This document shows, piece by piece, positions 28,420 through 39,835 of a stretch of 64,000 nt of DNA (the stretch's first letter is position 1; the number at the start of each line of letters is the position of its first letter). The position numbers were made by a program, and so were the translations under genes. The stretch comes from Streptomyces diastatochromogenes (GTDB taxonomy: Bacteria; Actinomycetota; Actinomycetes; Streptomycetales; Streptomycetaceae). The stretch covers positions 7,316,001 to 7,380,000 of the forward strand of contig JAPTYK010000001.1 in assembly GCA_026913215.1 (NCBI GenBank), in the 5' to 3' direction. Under the pieces are notes generated by a model. It did no database searches. It saw nothing but the letters and a program-made list of their open reading frames with translations, and was not told the origin of the DNA.

Positions 28420-29781
28420 TCAGCGGCGGGTCTGGACGAAACCGATCTTGTCGATCTCGTCGCCCGCGCGGCCGTGGAAGCCGGTGATCTGCCAGCCGGG
28501 GGGTGCCGTGCGGGTGACGCAGTCGGGGGTCGTCGTGCCGCCGGCGAGCGTGCGGCCGAGGTTCGTGGTGAACCCGGCGTAGAAGACGCGGGTGTGGCCG
28601 TCCTTCTGGGCCCTGCACAGGGACGCGGTGGTCACGTACTCCTCGCTGCCGAGCGTGAGGGAGGCCGGGGTGCCTCCGCCGCCGCCATGGGTGAGGGTCG
28701 TGCCGTTGTCGAGCGTGAGGCCCACCCGGTCGACCCGGGAGCCGGCGCTCAGCGTGAGGGTGGTGGCGCGGGCGCCGGCGGGAACGCGGTCGATGTCGGT
28801 GAAGGGGACGCCGTGCGGCCCGCCGAACTGCTCGCTCAGCCGGAAGTCCGGGTTGAGCGACCAGGAGAAGCCGACCGCGACGGGGTCGTGGTCGGAGAGC
28901 ATCAGCCCGGCGCCGTTGAGGAACGCGGCGTGCTCGTTGTCGTAGGAGGTGGCGTGGAGCGAGACGAGCTTGCTGCCGCGGTAGAGGACCTTGTCGACGA
29001 CTTCGCAGGTGTCGGGCACGGTCGGCAGGGACTGGTCGCAGAGCAGGGGATCGCTGCCCTTGGCGGGCGCGGTCCCGCCGCGGACCAGCTCGACCCAGGC
29101 GTCGGTGAGACCGCCCGCGGCGGCGAACTCGGCGATGGTGTCGCCGGTGCGGGTGTAGCGGGTGTTGGTGTCTCCCATGACGACGACCGCGTTGCCCGCC
29201 GAGTGGGTCCTGATGAAGGCGGCGAGCTGGTCGAGGTTGTCGGCCCGTGCCGCCAGGTCCCCGGCGTTCGTGCCCGCGTTGGTGTGGAGGTTGTAGAAGT
29301 CGACGTAGACGCCCTCGGCGAGGCGCTGCCGGGCGTAGGTGAAGCCCTTGGGGGTGAGGCAGTCGCCGGAGTCGTACTGGCAGGCGTTCCAGCGGACCCG
29401 CTCGAAGTCGTCCCCGTCGTAGGGGGACTTCGACAGGGTGTTGAGCCCGCTGCCGATGCCCGCCCCGCCGCTGGTCGGGGTGCGGTGGGGGTGGGCGGTG
29501 TCGGCCGCGTACAGGAAGGCGTGGTAGTTGAAGTCCTCCTGGACGTGGACGATGTCGTAGGGCACGATCCGCCGGCCGATCTCCGTCGTCCCGGCCTCGC
29601 GTGGCGTCGGGGCGCTGGAGATGCTCTCGGGCAGGCCAGCCACGTTGTAGGTGAGCACGCTGAAGCTGCCCGAGTCGGGGACCGGGGCCGCCGCCGTCAC
29701 TGCCGCCGACGACGGCGCCGTCGCGGTGAGCCCGGCCAGCGCGGCGGCCGCCGCCGTCAGACGGACGAGAAGTCTGCGCAT
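28420..29781 (-). CDS. secreted endonuclease/exonuclease/phosphatase-family enzyme with beta-prism-like C-terminus
   Basis: An intact 453-residue protein. Sec signal to about SSAAV, AGGAG before ATG 29781. The EEP domain has SVLTYNVAGLP, HVQEDFNY, VYVDFYNLHTNAG, VVVMGDTNTRY and MLSDHDPVAVGF, the catalytic Asn, Glu, Asp and His set of sphingomyelinase/DNase I-type phosphodiesterases. A C-terminal ~130-residue domain (HGVPFTDIDR, VDRVGLTLDNGTTLTHGG, IDKIGFVQ) looks like a jacalin-type beta-prism lectin. Likely a secreted phospholipid or sphingolipid phosphodiesterase with a carbohydrate-binding tail. Directly downstream of the cellulase gene on the same strand. Confidence 0.83.
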   Translation of the reverse strand: MRRLLVRLTAAAAALAGLTATAPSSAAVTAAAPVPDSGSFSVLTYNVAGLPESISSAPTPREAGTTEIGRRIVPYDIVHVQEDFNYHAFLYAADTAHPHRTPTSGGAGIGSGLNTLSKSPYDGDDFERVRWNACQYDSGDCLTPKGFTYARQRLAEGVYVDFYNLHTNAGTNAGDLAARADNLDQLAAFIRTHSAGNAVVVMGDTNTRYTRTGDTIAEFAAAGGLTDAWVELVRGGTAPAKGSDPLLCDQSLPTVPDTCEVVDKVLYRGSKLVSLHATSYDNEHAAFLNGAGLMLSDHDPVAVGFSWSLNPDFRLSEQFGGPHGVPFTDIDRVPAGARATTLTLSAGSRVDRVGLTLDNGTTLTHGGGGGTPASLTLGSEEYVTTASLCRAQKDGHTRVFYAGFTTNLGRTLAGGTTTPDCVTRTAPPGWQITGFHGRAGDEIDKIGFVQTRR

Positions 29782-29816
29782 CGTTGTCTCCTGGGAGGTG
29801 GGGGTCCGGCGGTGGG

Positions 29817-31973
29817 TCAGGCGCAGTCGCTCGCGTTGAGCGTGAAGGCGGTGGGGAGGGTTGGTCCCGCCGTGGGTGCCCTGGACTCCGAAACTCACGG
29901 TCGCGCCGGGGCGATGGTGCGGTTCCAGCCGGCGTCGCGGGCGCCGACTGCGGTGCCGTTCTGGGTGACGGTGGCGTTCCAGGCGCTCGTGACGCGCTGG
30001 CCGCCCGGGTAGGCCCAGGCCAGCTGCCATCCGTCGACGGCCGTCGGCCCGGTGTTCTCGACGGTGACGGTCGCGGTGAAGCCCGTGGTCCAGACGTTGT
30101 CCACCGTGTAGGTCACCGCGCAGGCCGCGGCGGCTGCCCGCCGGTGGCGGACCGCTCGGCGGCGTACGCGGCCAGCCACGCCAGCGGGGCGTTCCAGTTG
30201 ATCGCCACCTCGTTGGTCGAGTACGAGCCGATGTCGTCGACGTAGCAGGCGGCGGGGCGCAGCCGGCCAGCTTCTCCCGCGCCACCGGGTCCTGGAGGCC
30301 GCTGTTGGGACCGCCCGCGAGCGAACCCGCCGGCGGGTGGGGCAGCGAGGCGTCCAACTGGTGGGCCCAGAAACGGTGGTGCTGGTTCTGCGAGGACGTC
30401 TCGCCGTAGCCGGTCACATAGGACCGGCCGAGGGCGTTGCGGCCGAGCAGGTAGTCCATCGCCTCCAGCGCGCCGGCCCGGTAGCGTCCCTCGCCCGTCA
30501 GCTCCCCGGCGACGGCCAGGACGATCGCGTTGTCGGCGACCTCGCTGTTGGAGCCCCAGAGTAGCCGTCCGCGGGAGCCGGCACCGCGTAGCCCTGGGCG
30601 GCCATGCGGGACAGGTGGCCGTCCGCGGCCGACACCACCGAGGCGCGGACGCGCGCCAGATCGGTGGCGGGCAGCCCGTTGGGCACCGTGGCCAGGGTGA
30701 GCCGACCGAGCGCGGCCGTGTCCGCCCAGCCGAAGCCGTACGGGCCGAAGGCGTCGGCGGAGGTGTGCCAGGACGAGGAGGTGACCGCGTCCCGGTAGGC
30801 GCTCTCGCCGGTCGTCGCGTACAGCTCGGCGGCCGCCCAGTAGAACTCGTCGGTGACCCGGGCGTCCTCGTAGGCGCCACCGCCCGTGCTGTCCGAGGCC
30901 GGTGCGAACAGCGCCGGCTGGGCCTGGGCCGCGGACCAGGCCGGCGGGCCGCCGAGAGGCAGCGGTCGGCGAAGGCGGAGTCGTACGGGCGGAAGACCCG
31001 GGCGCACTGGGCGCGGCCGCCGCGAGGTTGAGGTCGCCGCCGTGGACGGGCGGTGCAGTTCGCGGGGCTGCGCGTCCTGGTCGGGGCGCGTCGGCATGCC
31101 GGTCCAGGCCGCGTCGTGGACCTTGTGGAAGGCCATCCCGGCGTACGGCTCGCCCTCGGGCACCTGCATCCGCAGGAGGAAGTCGAGCTCCCAGCGCGCC
31201 TCGTCCAGGACGTCCGGCACGCCGTTGCCGCGCTCGGGGACGCGCAGGGTCGAGTCGCCGAGCGCCGCGTCCTCGCCCGCCCGCTTCGCCCACTCGAAGG
31301 AGTCGACGAGCAGCCAGGTGGAGATGCCCCCGTTCACCACGTACTTGCCCTGGTCGCCCGCGTCGTACCAGCCGCCCCTGACGTCCTGCGCGTAGTCGCA
31401 CACGCCGGCCTGGCACGGGACGGACGTGTCGCCCCGGTTGGGCGCGACCCCGAGGTGCCCGGCCGGGCGGGCGTACGCGGCGCCCACGAGCGAGGCGTCG
31501 ATGGCGATGCCGCTGCGTTGGTGGTGGAAGAACGCCATGGAGTCGGAACGCAGGGTGTCGTAGAGGTCCGCGCGGATGTCGAAGGGGACGCTGTCGCCGC
31601 CGTCCACCGTCAGGACGTATCCCGAGCCTGTGCTCCGGTACGAGGAGAAGTCGGCCACCTGGACCGACTGCCCGGAGGGTGCGTCGGCGCCGCGCGGGAC
31701 GGTCGAGCCGGAGGCGACCACGGTCCCGGACGCGCTGCGCAGCTGCCAGGTGAGCGCCTGCGCGGCCGTGGTGACGACGGTGGCGCGCTTGGGGCCGTCC
31801 GGCAGGTAACCGACCTGGTTGACCCGTACGGCCGTGGTCGCCACCGCGGTGGTCGGGGCGTCCGCGGCGGCCGGTGCGATCGTCATGCCGCCCAGGAGGA
31901 GGGCCGCCGTGAGGAGGGAGGCGGGGAGGCGTGACGAGCGCCCTCGCCCCATCGATCGTAATGATGCGCGCAT
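29817..31973 (-). CDS. secreted GH9 endoglucanase with CBM2
   Basis: About 718 residues. Signal peptide (LPASLLTAALLLGGMTI to AAADAP), N-terminal Ig-like domain (VRVNQVGYLPDGPKRA), GH9 (alpha/alpha)6 catalytic domain with DVRGGWYDAGDQGKYV (nucleophile-activating Asp pair), GRSYVTGYG and STNEVAINWNAPLAW (general acid Glu), then a C-terminal CBM2 (CAVTYTVDNVWTTGFTATVTV, VDGWQLAWAYPGGQ, WNATVTQNG). It hydrolyses cellulose outside the cell. Several frameshifts occur near 31050-30930, 30560, 30270, 30150 and 29900. Start ATG 31973 follows AAGGAG. A CebR operator lies 51 bp upstream. Confidence 0.87.
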
Positions 31974-32023
31974 GTCAATCATTCTCCTTCGCGGCGGGTG
32001 TGTCCGTCGGGCGAACGTCTCTG

Positions 32024-32037
32024 TGGGAGCGCTCCCA
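32024..32037. promoter_or_regulatory. CebR-type operator upstream of cellulase
   Basis: TGGGAGCGCTCCCA is a perfect 14-bp palindrome identical to the CebR box known from Streptomyces cellulose/cello-oligosaccharide regulons. It lies 51 bp before the GH9 start, where a repressor would block transcription until cellobiose is present. Confidence 0.88.
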
Positions 32038-32345
32038 ATTGATGGAGCGGCGAGCGGATGGCCGAGGGTCGGGATCTGGAGCGCACAGTAGTGACGCCCT
32101 CCGCCACCGTCAACGGCACGCGGAAGCCGGCCGACCGCCGGACTCCTGGACCCGTGGCAGCCGGCCCTGCTCGCCGACGACGCCACCGACGCCCGCGACG
32201 AGGTCCGGTCCAGGTTCACGGGAGCCGGATGAGAAACGGGCACGCCCGACACGGCTCCCCGTAGCGGCCCCGACGACGGACCACGGACCCCGTCCATCCT
32301 CGCGCCCCACCGGCCGTGCCGGGCGAGGGGCGCCTGCCGAGCGAG
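32038..32345. other. gene-free region between cellulase promoter and transporter operon
   Basis: No convincing gene on either strand. It contains short GC-rich direct repeats near its right edge (gggcgaggggcgcctgcc, gagcgagaggcgcctgcc) that lead into direct repeat A. Confidence 0.5.
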
Positions 32346-32390
32346 AGGCGCCTGCCGGGCGAAAGCCCGGATCAGGCGCCTCTTTTCATG
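32345..32390. terminator. hairpin with GAAA loop (copy A)
   Basis: Outer stem GAGGCGCCTG/CAGGCGCCTC encloses an inner CCGGGC-GAAA-GCCCGG hairpin, followed on the plus strand by TTTT. It lies just past the stop of the minus-strand ABC ATPase and probably ends that transcript; the T-run points the other way, so it may act in both directions. Confidence 0.65.
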
Positions 32391-32451
32391 CCCCTGGAAG
32401 AACCCGGGTTCCTCCGGCGAGTGCCCGCCCGGCAGGTCCTTCGTCTGCTGG
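32346..32451. repeat. direct repeat A, left edge of transporter cassette
   Basis: This ~106-bp element matches 38221-38327. The first ~55 bp (hairpin plus tcttttcatgcccct) are almost identical. The rest is diverged but on the minus strand still reads QQTKDLPGGHSPEEPGFFQGH, aligning with the aldehyde dehydrogenase C-terminus QQTKNLLVSYSPKKLGFF-stop. It is therefore a remnant of an aldehyde dehydrogenase 3' end, now overlapped by the last codons of the ABC ATPase in another frame. Confidence 0.75.
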
Positions 32452-34117
32452 CGGGAGGTGGCGCGGGAAGGCGGCGAGGAGTTCTCTCGTGTAGGAGGCG
32501 GTCGGGGAGTCGAAGACGGTGTCCCGCGGACCCGCCTCCACCAGTTCGCCCTGGTTCAGGACCGCGATCCGGTCGCAGAAGTGCCGTACCACCGCCAGGT
32601 CGTGGGAGATGAAGAGCAGTGACAGGCCGAGCTCCTCGCGCAGATCCATCAGGAGGTTGAGGACCTGGGCCTGGACCGACACGTCCAGTGCGGACACCGG
32701 TTCGTCGGCGATGACCAGACGCGGGCGGACGGCCAACGCCCTTGCGATGCCGATGCGTTGGCGCTGACCTCCGGAGAACTCGTGCGGGTGGCGGGAGAGG
32801 TGGGACGGGGACAGGCCCACCTGTTCCAGGAGTTCGGCCGCACGCTTCCCGCGCTCCGTCCGGTCCAGGTCCGTGTGGAGGCGCAGGGTGTGGTGACGAT
32901 CTGCTCCACGGTGTGGCGCGGGTTCAGCGACGCGTACGGGTCCTGGAAGACCAGTTGGACGTCCCGGCTCAGCTCGCGGCGCAGACGCGTGTCCGTCGCC
33001 GCTCCGGAGACGTCCCGGCCGTCGAAGAGGACCTCGCCGCTCGTGGGGCGGCGCAGGCCGGTCAGGACCCGCGCGATGGTGGACTTGCCCGAGCCGGACT
33101 CGCCCACCAGGCCCAGGGTCTCCCCGCGTGCCACGTGGAGGCTCACGCCCTTCACCGCGGTGTGGGGCGGGCGCGGCGGCGGCCCGGGTAGTCCACGCGC
33201 AGTGCGCGCACCTCGGCCAGGACCCCGGGGCCGGGGCCAGGACCGGGGCGGCGCGGAGGCGGGCCTCGGCGCGGGGCTTCGGCTCCGGGGCGTCGACCGT
33301 GGGGAGGCGGGTGCCGGGGACGGTGTCCAGGGTGGGGCCGCGCCGATGAGGGCCTTGGTGTAGGGGTGGGCGGGCGCGGCCAGGAGGCGTGCGGCGGGGC
33401 CTTCTTCGAGCGCCTCGCCGTCGCGCATCACCAGCATGCGGTCGCACGTCCTCGCCACCACGCCCACGTCGTGCGTGATGAGGACCATGGCCGTCCCGGC
33501 CTCCGACTGGAGGGTCCGGATCAGGTCGAGGACCTGGTGCTGGACCCGGGCGTCCAGTGCCGTGGTCGGCTCGTCGGCGATCAGGACGCCCGGGTCGTTG
33601 ACCAACGCCATGGCGATGACGACGCGTTGGCGCATGCCGCCCGAGAGGTGGTGGGGGTGGTCCGAGGCGCGGGCCGCCGGGATGCCCACCCGCTCCAGCA
33701 TCGCCGCCGCCCGTTCCCTCGCCTCCCCGCGGCCGGCCCTCGGATGGTGGATGCGGTACGCCTCCGCGACCTGGGCGCCGATCGTGTGGTACGGCGACAG
33801 GGCGTCCAGGGCGTCCTGGAAGACCATCGCGACCCGGGCGCCCCTGACCTTCTTCAGGACCGCTTCGGGCGCGCCCACGAGGTCGAGGCCGTCGCCCCGA
33901 GCCGTACGCTGCCCCGGACGCGGGTGCGCGCCGGGTCGTGCAGGGCCAGCGCGGCCAGGCCGATCGTCGACTTGCCCGACCCTGACTCCCCGACGATGCC
34001 CAGGACTTCACCCGGTGCCATGTCGAAGGAGATGTCCCGGACCGCGGAGACCGGGCCGCGCGCCGTGCGGAAGGTGACCGCCAGGTCGCGGACGCTCAAT
34101 GCGGGTCGATCGTTCAT
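32386..34117 (-). CDS. fused double ATP-binding protein of peptide-type ABC transporter (DppD-DppF type)
   Basis: Two complete ABC ATPases in one gene, about 577 residues. First: Walker A GESGSGKST, HLSGGMRQRVVIAMAL signature, Walker B LIADEPTTALD, switch ITHD. Second: GESGSGKST, Q-loop VFQDPYASLNP, EFSGGQRQRIGIARAL, VIADEPVSALD, ISHD. Frameshifts lie near 33885, 33345, 33190 and 32890. The start overlaps the permease stop by ATGA. It powers uptake of oligopeptides or similar solutes. The last ~20 codons run over a remnant of an aldehyde dehydrogenase gene in another frame, so this C-terminus is probably acquired. Confidence 0.87.
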
Positions 34118-35106
34118 GCGAGCCTCACTCGGGGATCCAGCCAGGCCACCACCAGGTCGGCCACGGCCACGAACACGACGACGAAGAAGGCGGCGACGAG
34201 GACGGTGCCGACGACCGTGGGCAGGTCGTTGCCGGTCACCGCGTCCACGGCCAGCTTGCCGACGCCGCCGAGACCGAACACGGTCTCCGTGATGAACGCG
34301 CCCCCGAGGAGCGCCCCGACCTCCAGACCGAGCAGCTGCACCAGGGGGCCGGCCGCGCCGCGCGCGGTGTACTTCAGGTGGGTGCGCAGGGTGCCCAGGC
34401 CCTTGGCGCGAGCCGTGCGGACGTACCCGTGGTGCATGGTCTCCAGCATCTGCGAGCGGGTGAGACGGGCGTAGACGGCGGCGTTGACGAAGCCGAGCAC
34501 CAGCCACGGCAGGACCAGGCCCAGGGCCCACTGCCCGGGTTGGTCGCCGAACGGCACGTAACGCGGGGGCGCGAGCAGGCCGGTGGAGTAGACGAGCAGG
34601 AACTGGAGCACGTAACCGAGGAAGTAGATCTGCACGCTGGCGCCCAGCAGATTGAAGCCGGACAGCAGGCGGTCGGTCGCCCTGCCCCGGCGCAGCGCCG
34701 CCGCCAGGCCCGAGCCGACGCCGAGGACGAGGATCACCGCGAGGGCGCCGACCGCGATCGAGACGGTCACCGGGAGACGGTCCTCGATGGCGGCGAGGAC
34801 GGGCTGGTGGAGGGTGTAGGAGTAGCCGAGGCAGGGGGTGGGGCAGGGGATCGGGGTGCCGTCGACGTCCGCGATGGTACGGCCGGTGACGATGCCGCCG
34901 ACGTATTCGGCGAACTGGGAGACGATCGGCTGGTCGAGTCCCATGCTCGTGCGGACGGCCGCGAGCTGGGCGGAGGTGCACTTGGGACCGCAGGCGATCA
35001 GGGCCGGGTCGGAGGGGGCGGCGTAGAAGAGCCCGAAGGCCGTGGCGGTGATCGCGAAGAGCACCGCCACGGCCTGCGCGACCCTCTTGATGAGGTAACG
35101 GGTCAT
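34114..35106 (-). CDS. peptide-type ABC transporter permease (DppB type)
   Basis: An intact 330-residue inner-membrane protein: N-terminal MTRYLIKRVAQAVAVLFAITATAF helix, a periplasmic loop with four Cys (ACGPKCTS, CPTPCLGY), then five helices and the EAA-type loop ARAKGLGTLRTHLKYTARGA. It fits BPD_transp_1 permeases of dipeptide/oligopeptide/nickel systems. It starts 12 nt after the solute-binding protein and overlaps the ATPase gene by 4 nt. The Cys-containing loop is a mild oddity. Confidence 0.88.
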   Translation of the reverse strand: MTRYLIKRVAQAVAVLFAITATAFGLFYAAPSDPALIACGPKCTSAQLAAVRTSMGLDQPIVSQFAEYVGGIVTGRTIADVDGTPIPCPTPCLGYSYTLHQPVLAAIEDRLPVTVSIAVGALAVILVLGVGSGLAAALRRGRATDRLLSGFNLLGASVQIYFLGYVLQFLLVYSTGLLAPPRYVPFGDQPGQWALGLVLPWLVLGFVNAAVYARLTRSQMLETMHHGYVRTARAKGLGTLRTHLKYTARGAAGPLVQLLGLEVGALLGGAFITETVFGLGGVGKLAVDAVTGNDLPTVVGTVLVAAFFVVVFVAVADLVVAWLDPRVRLA

Positions 35107-35118
35107 GGTCGCAGGAGG

Positions 35119-36908
35119 TCAGGAGTTCTTGACGTACACGTTGGCCAGGGCCGTGACGCCGTAGATCGGGTGGATGGCGGCGCCGCCGATCTTCTCGCCG
35201 CGGAACTGGGAGATGCTCCGGTAGAGGAAGGGCACCACGGGGACGTCCTTCATGACCGTCTCCTCCAGGCCGATCAGCTCCTCGGCCTTCTTCCCGGCGT
35301 CACCGATCTTCGCGATGCGGGCCAGCTCCTTGTCCACCTGCGGGTTGCCGTAGCGGATGGTGTTGGACACCGCGTCCAGGTGGCTCTCGTAGCCGAGGGG
35401 AAGCAGGGTCGACGGGGTGGGCCAGTCCACGGAGTTGGTGGACAGGAACAGGTCGTACGGGCTGTCCTCGCCGCCGAAGACCTGGTCGTTGAACGCGCCG
35501 GGCTGAAGGCCCTTCAGCACGAGCTTGATCCCGGCCTTGCCGAAGGCGTCGGCGAGGACCTGGGCGACCTGGTCGTCCGCCGGGCTCTCGGTGGGGTACG
35601 CGTACGTCAGCTTGGTGACCTTCGTCTTCGCCCTGGCCAGGTGTTCCTTGGCCTTGGCGATGTCGCCGGCGGGGGCGACGGGGTAGAGGTCGTACTTCTT
35701 CCAGCCGACGACGGCCGGCGAGGAGAGGGTGGTCGCGAAGTCGCCGGCGTAGCGGCCGCCGAGGACCTGGCGGGCCTGTTCGCGCGGGAAGAGGTAGTGG
35801 ATGGCCTTGCGGACCTCGGGGTCGGTGACCCGGTCGTTCCTGATGTACAGGTCCTGGGTGTAGGCGCCCTGGCTGCCGGAGACGACCAGCTCGCGCTTGG
35901 CGGGGTCGCGTTCGACCGTCGAGATCAGCTCCGGCGGCAACTTGTCCTTGGTGGTGAGCGTGGTCGCACCGGCGCCCTGGCCGTTGAACACCTCCTGCGC
36001 GGTGTTGAGGGCCTCCTTGCCGAAGGTGAACTCGAAGCGGTCCGGGTAGGCGTGCCGGATCGAGTCCGTCTCCGGCTTCCAGTACGGGTTGCGCTCCAGG
36101 GTGAGGCTCTGGTTCTGCTTGTGCTCGACGATCCTGTACGGCCCGGTGGCGAAGGGCTTCACGTCGTAACCGGTGTCCGTGTCCTTGTCCTCGCGGACCG
36201 GCGAGGAGGAGGACTGGGCGGCCATGTACGGCACGTCGGACTGCGGCTGGGGGAAGTGGAAGACGATGGTCTTGTCGTCGGGCGTCTCGATCGCCTTGAG
36301 GTCGCCGTCCTTCTTGGGACCGCCGTACTTCTTCACCGCCTCGGTGAGGTCCTTGGTGCCGGTGAGCCAGGGCTGCCAGTAGGTGGGGCCGATCTCGAAG
36401 CCGGGCGCGAAGGTGCGCTCGATGCCGTACTTGACCTGCTGCGCGGTGACGGGCTTGCCGTCCTCCCAGGCGATCCCGTCCTTCAGGCGGTACGTCCAGG
36501 TGCGGCCGCCATCGGAGGAGGTGCCGGTGTCGGTCGCGAGGTCGCCGACCAACCGGGGCCTGCCGTCGACAATCTGGTACTGCGTCAGCTGCCGGCCCCA
36601 CAGCAGGGAGGTGCTGTACCGCTCTCCGGCGTAGATCTTCTGCGGGTCGAGGTGCGGGAAGTCCGCCTGGTTGGCGACGGTGACGGTTCCGCCCTTGCGG
36701 GCGCCGGGGATCTCGGGGGCGGGACCCTGGCTGTCCTTCGCGGTGCCGAGGGTGGTGGTCAGGCGCTGGCCGCTCTTGGCGGCGGTGCTGTTCCTGCCCT
36801 GCCCGGCGCCTGTGCCCGCGCCCGCCCCGCGGAGCAGGAGCACAGCAGCAGGGCGGCGGTGGTGGCGAGAGCCGGGACGGCTGCGGCGCGCAGGGTGATT
36901 GCGGGCAT
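35119..36908 (-). CDS. extracellular solute-binding lipoprotein, family 5 (peptide type)
   Basis: Starts MPAITLRAAAVPALATTAALLLC with lipobox ALLLCS, so it is a membrane-anchored lipoprotein. One base loss near 36835 links this signal to the mature SBP_bac_5 domain: GGTVTVANQADFPHLDPQ, WTYRLKDGIAWEDGKPVTA, ATGPYRIVEHKQNQSLTLERN, NPYWKPETDSI, RVTDPEVRKAIHYLF and NTIRYGNPQVDKELARI. About 596 residues. It captures the transported solute, probably peptide, and hands it to the permeases on either side of it in the operon. Confidence 0.88.
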
Positions 36909-36963
36909 GACGAACTCCGTTGTGTCGTAAGGGTGTTGCGAAGGGGAAAGGGGGACGCGGGGC

Positions 36964-37890
36964 TCAGCGGACGGTGTGCGGATCGAGCGCGTCCCGCACG
37001 GCGTCGCCGAGGAGGTTGAAGGCGAGGACGAAGACGAGGAGCGAGGCGCCGGGAAAGACCATGTAGGTGGGGTCGTCGTAGAAGACTTCGGCACCTCGGG
37101 AGATCATGCGTCCCCAGTCGGGGATGGGCTCGTTGACGCCGACCCCCAGGAAGGACAGCGCGGCCTCGGTGGTGACCATCGCGGGCACGGTGAGGGTGAT
37201 GTGCACCAGGACCGGCGCCCAGACGTTCGGCAGCAGTTCGCGGAAGACGATGTGCCGCCGGCTCGCACCGAGGGCCCGCGCCGCCTCGACGAACTCCCGC
37301 TCGCGCAGGGACCGCACGACGGTGCGCAGCACCATCGCGAGCGGCACCCAGCCGAAGGCGGAGAAGACCAGGATGAGAACGGCGAACTGCATCCAGGCGG
37401 GCTCGTTCTCGTCGGGCGCGACGAAGCGGGTCTGAATGACCGGGCCCAGCGTGAGCAGGAACAACAGGCTCGGAAAGGCCAGCAGGACGTTGCAGACGAA
37501 GGTGAACGCCCGGTCGGCGAGCCCGCTGAGATAACCCACGGCCACTCCGACGACCACGCCGACGACGGCGACCACGGCGGCCGACGTCACGGCGATCAGC
37601 AACGACGTGCGAATGCCGTACAGGAGTTGAGCGAGGACATCGCGGCCGAGACCGGGCTCAATGCCGAACCAGTGCTCGGCCGAGACACCCCCGTTGGGCA
37701 GCAGCGGCAGGCCCTCCGGACTCAGCAGACCGACACCGTTCTGACCGTAGTGCTCAGTCGGGTTCTTCCCGTAGACCGCGCTGACCAGGGGCGCCGCCAG
37801 GGCGAGGAGCACGAAGAACCCGACGACGCAGAACGAGACGACCCCGACCCGATCACGCCGGAACGCGTCCACCTTCGATACCGCTGCCAC
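36964..37890 (-). CDS. peptide-type ABC transporter permease (DppC type), first gene of the operon
   Basis: An intact 308-residue protein with an N-terminal cytoplasmic stretch, a helix VVSFCVVGFFVLLALAAPLV, the long periplasmic loop typical of DppC, then five helices and the EAA loop ARALGASRRHIVFRELLP. It pairs with the DppB-type permease. Putting the C-type permease first, ahead of the binding protein, is not the usual order. The intergenic region upstream carries the operon promoter. Confidence 0.88.
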   Translation of the reverse strand: MAAVSKVDAFRRDRVGVVSFCVVGFFVLLALAAPLVSAVYGKNPTEHYGQNGVGLLSPEGLPLLPNGGVSAEHWFGIEPGLGRDVLAQLLYGIRTSLLIAVTSAAVVAVVGVVVGVAVGYLSGLADRAFTFVCNVLLAFPSLLFLLTLGPVIQTRFVAPDENEPAWMQFAVLILVFSAFGWVPLAMVLRTVVRSLREREFVEAARALGASRRHIVFRELLPNVWAPVLVHITLTVPAMVTTEAALSFLGVGVNEPIPDWGRMISRGAEVFYDDPTYMVFPGASLLVFVLAFNLLGDAVRDALDPHTVR

Positions 37891-38220
37891 GCTGCCGCAC
37901 TCCCGCTCGCTCGGGGCGCGCCGACTGTGGAGGAACGCCCTGGATCACGTCGGAGACGGGGTCACCGCTCCGGACATCGAGCATTAGATCGAAAGATCGA
38001 TTCGGCCGCAACGCATCAGATTCGAAGGTTGATTAACCATATTGCCTTGGATGTCCAGAGCGTTTCTCCGTTCATCCTGCCGCAATGAAAATGCTCACCA
38101 ATCACCTCGAATCGCCCGAACGCGAGAGATGGGCATCACAACCGACGGGCTTCTTTCGCTCGCGCCTCGAAGACCCGCGAGAACGACCGCCCCACCGTGG
38201 GCGTCGCCTGGGCGAGAGTG
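37891..38220 (-). promoter_or_regulatory. promoter region of the transporter operon
   Basis: No gene is seen. It is AT-richer than the surroundings around 37980-38060. Repeated GATCGA elements (agatcgaaagatcgattcg) and cagattcgaaggttgattaacc suggest operator half-sites in front of the permease start at 37890. The regulator is unknown; no regulator gene lies inside the cassette. Confidence 0.4.
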
Positions 38221-38266
38221 AGGCGCCTGCCGGGCGAAAGCCCAGGTCAGGCGCCTCTTTTTCATG
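38220..38266. terminator. hairpin with GAAA loop (copy B)
   Basis: GAGGCGCCTG/CAGGCGCCTC outer stem (left G at 38219/20) with inner CGGGC-GAAA-GCCC hairpin and TTTTT on the plus strand. It directly follows the aldehyde dehydrogenase stop and is nearly identical to the hairpin at 32345. Confidence 0.65.
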
Positions 38267-38269
38267 CCC

Positions 38270-39791
<1,522 letters not shown>

Positions 39792-39835
39792 GGGCATGGC
39801 CTCCCTGGGACGCGCCGGCCGTCCCTGGCCGGCGC

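Noticed and set aside
34099..36930. 943-codon plus-strand open frame
   Set aside because: It lies opposite the permease and solute-binding genes, whose motifs are clear; long antisense frames are normal at this GC content.
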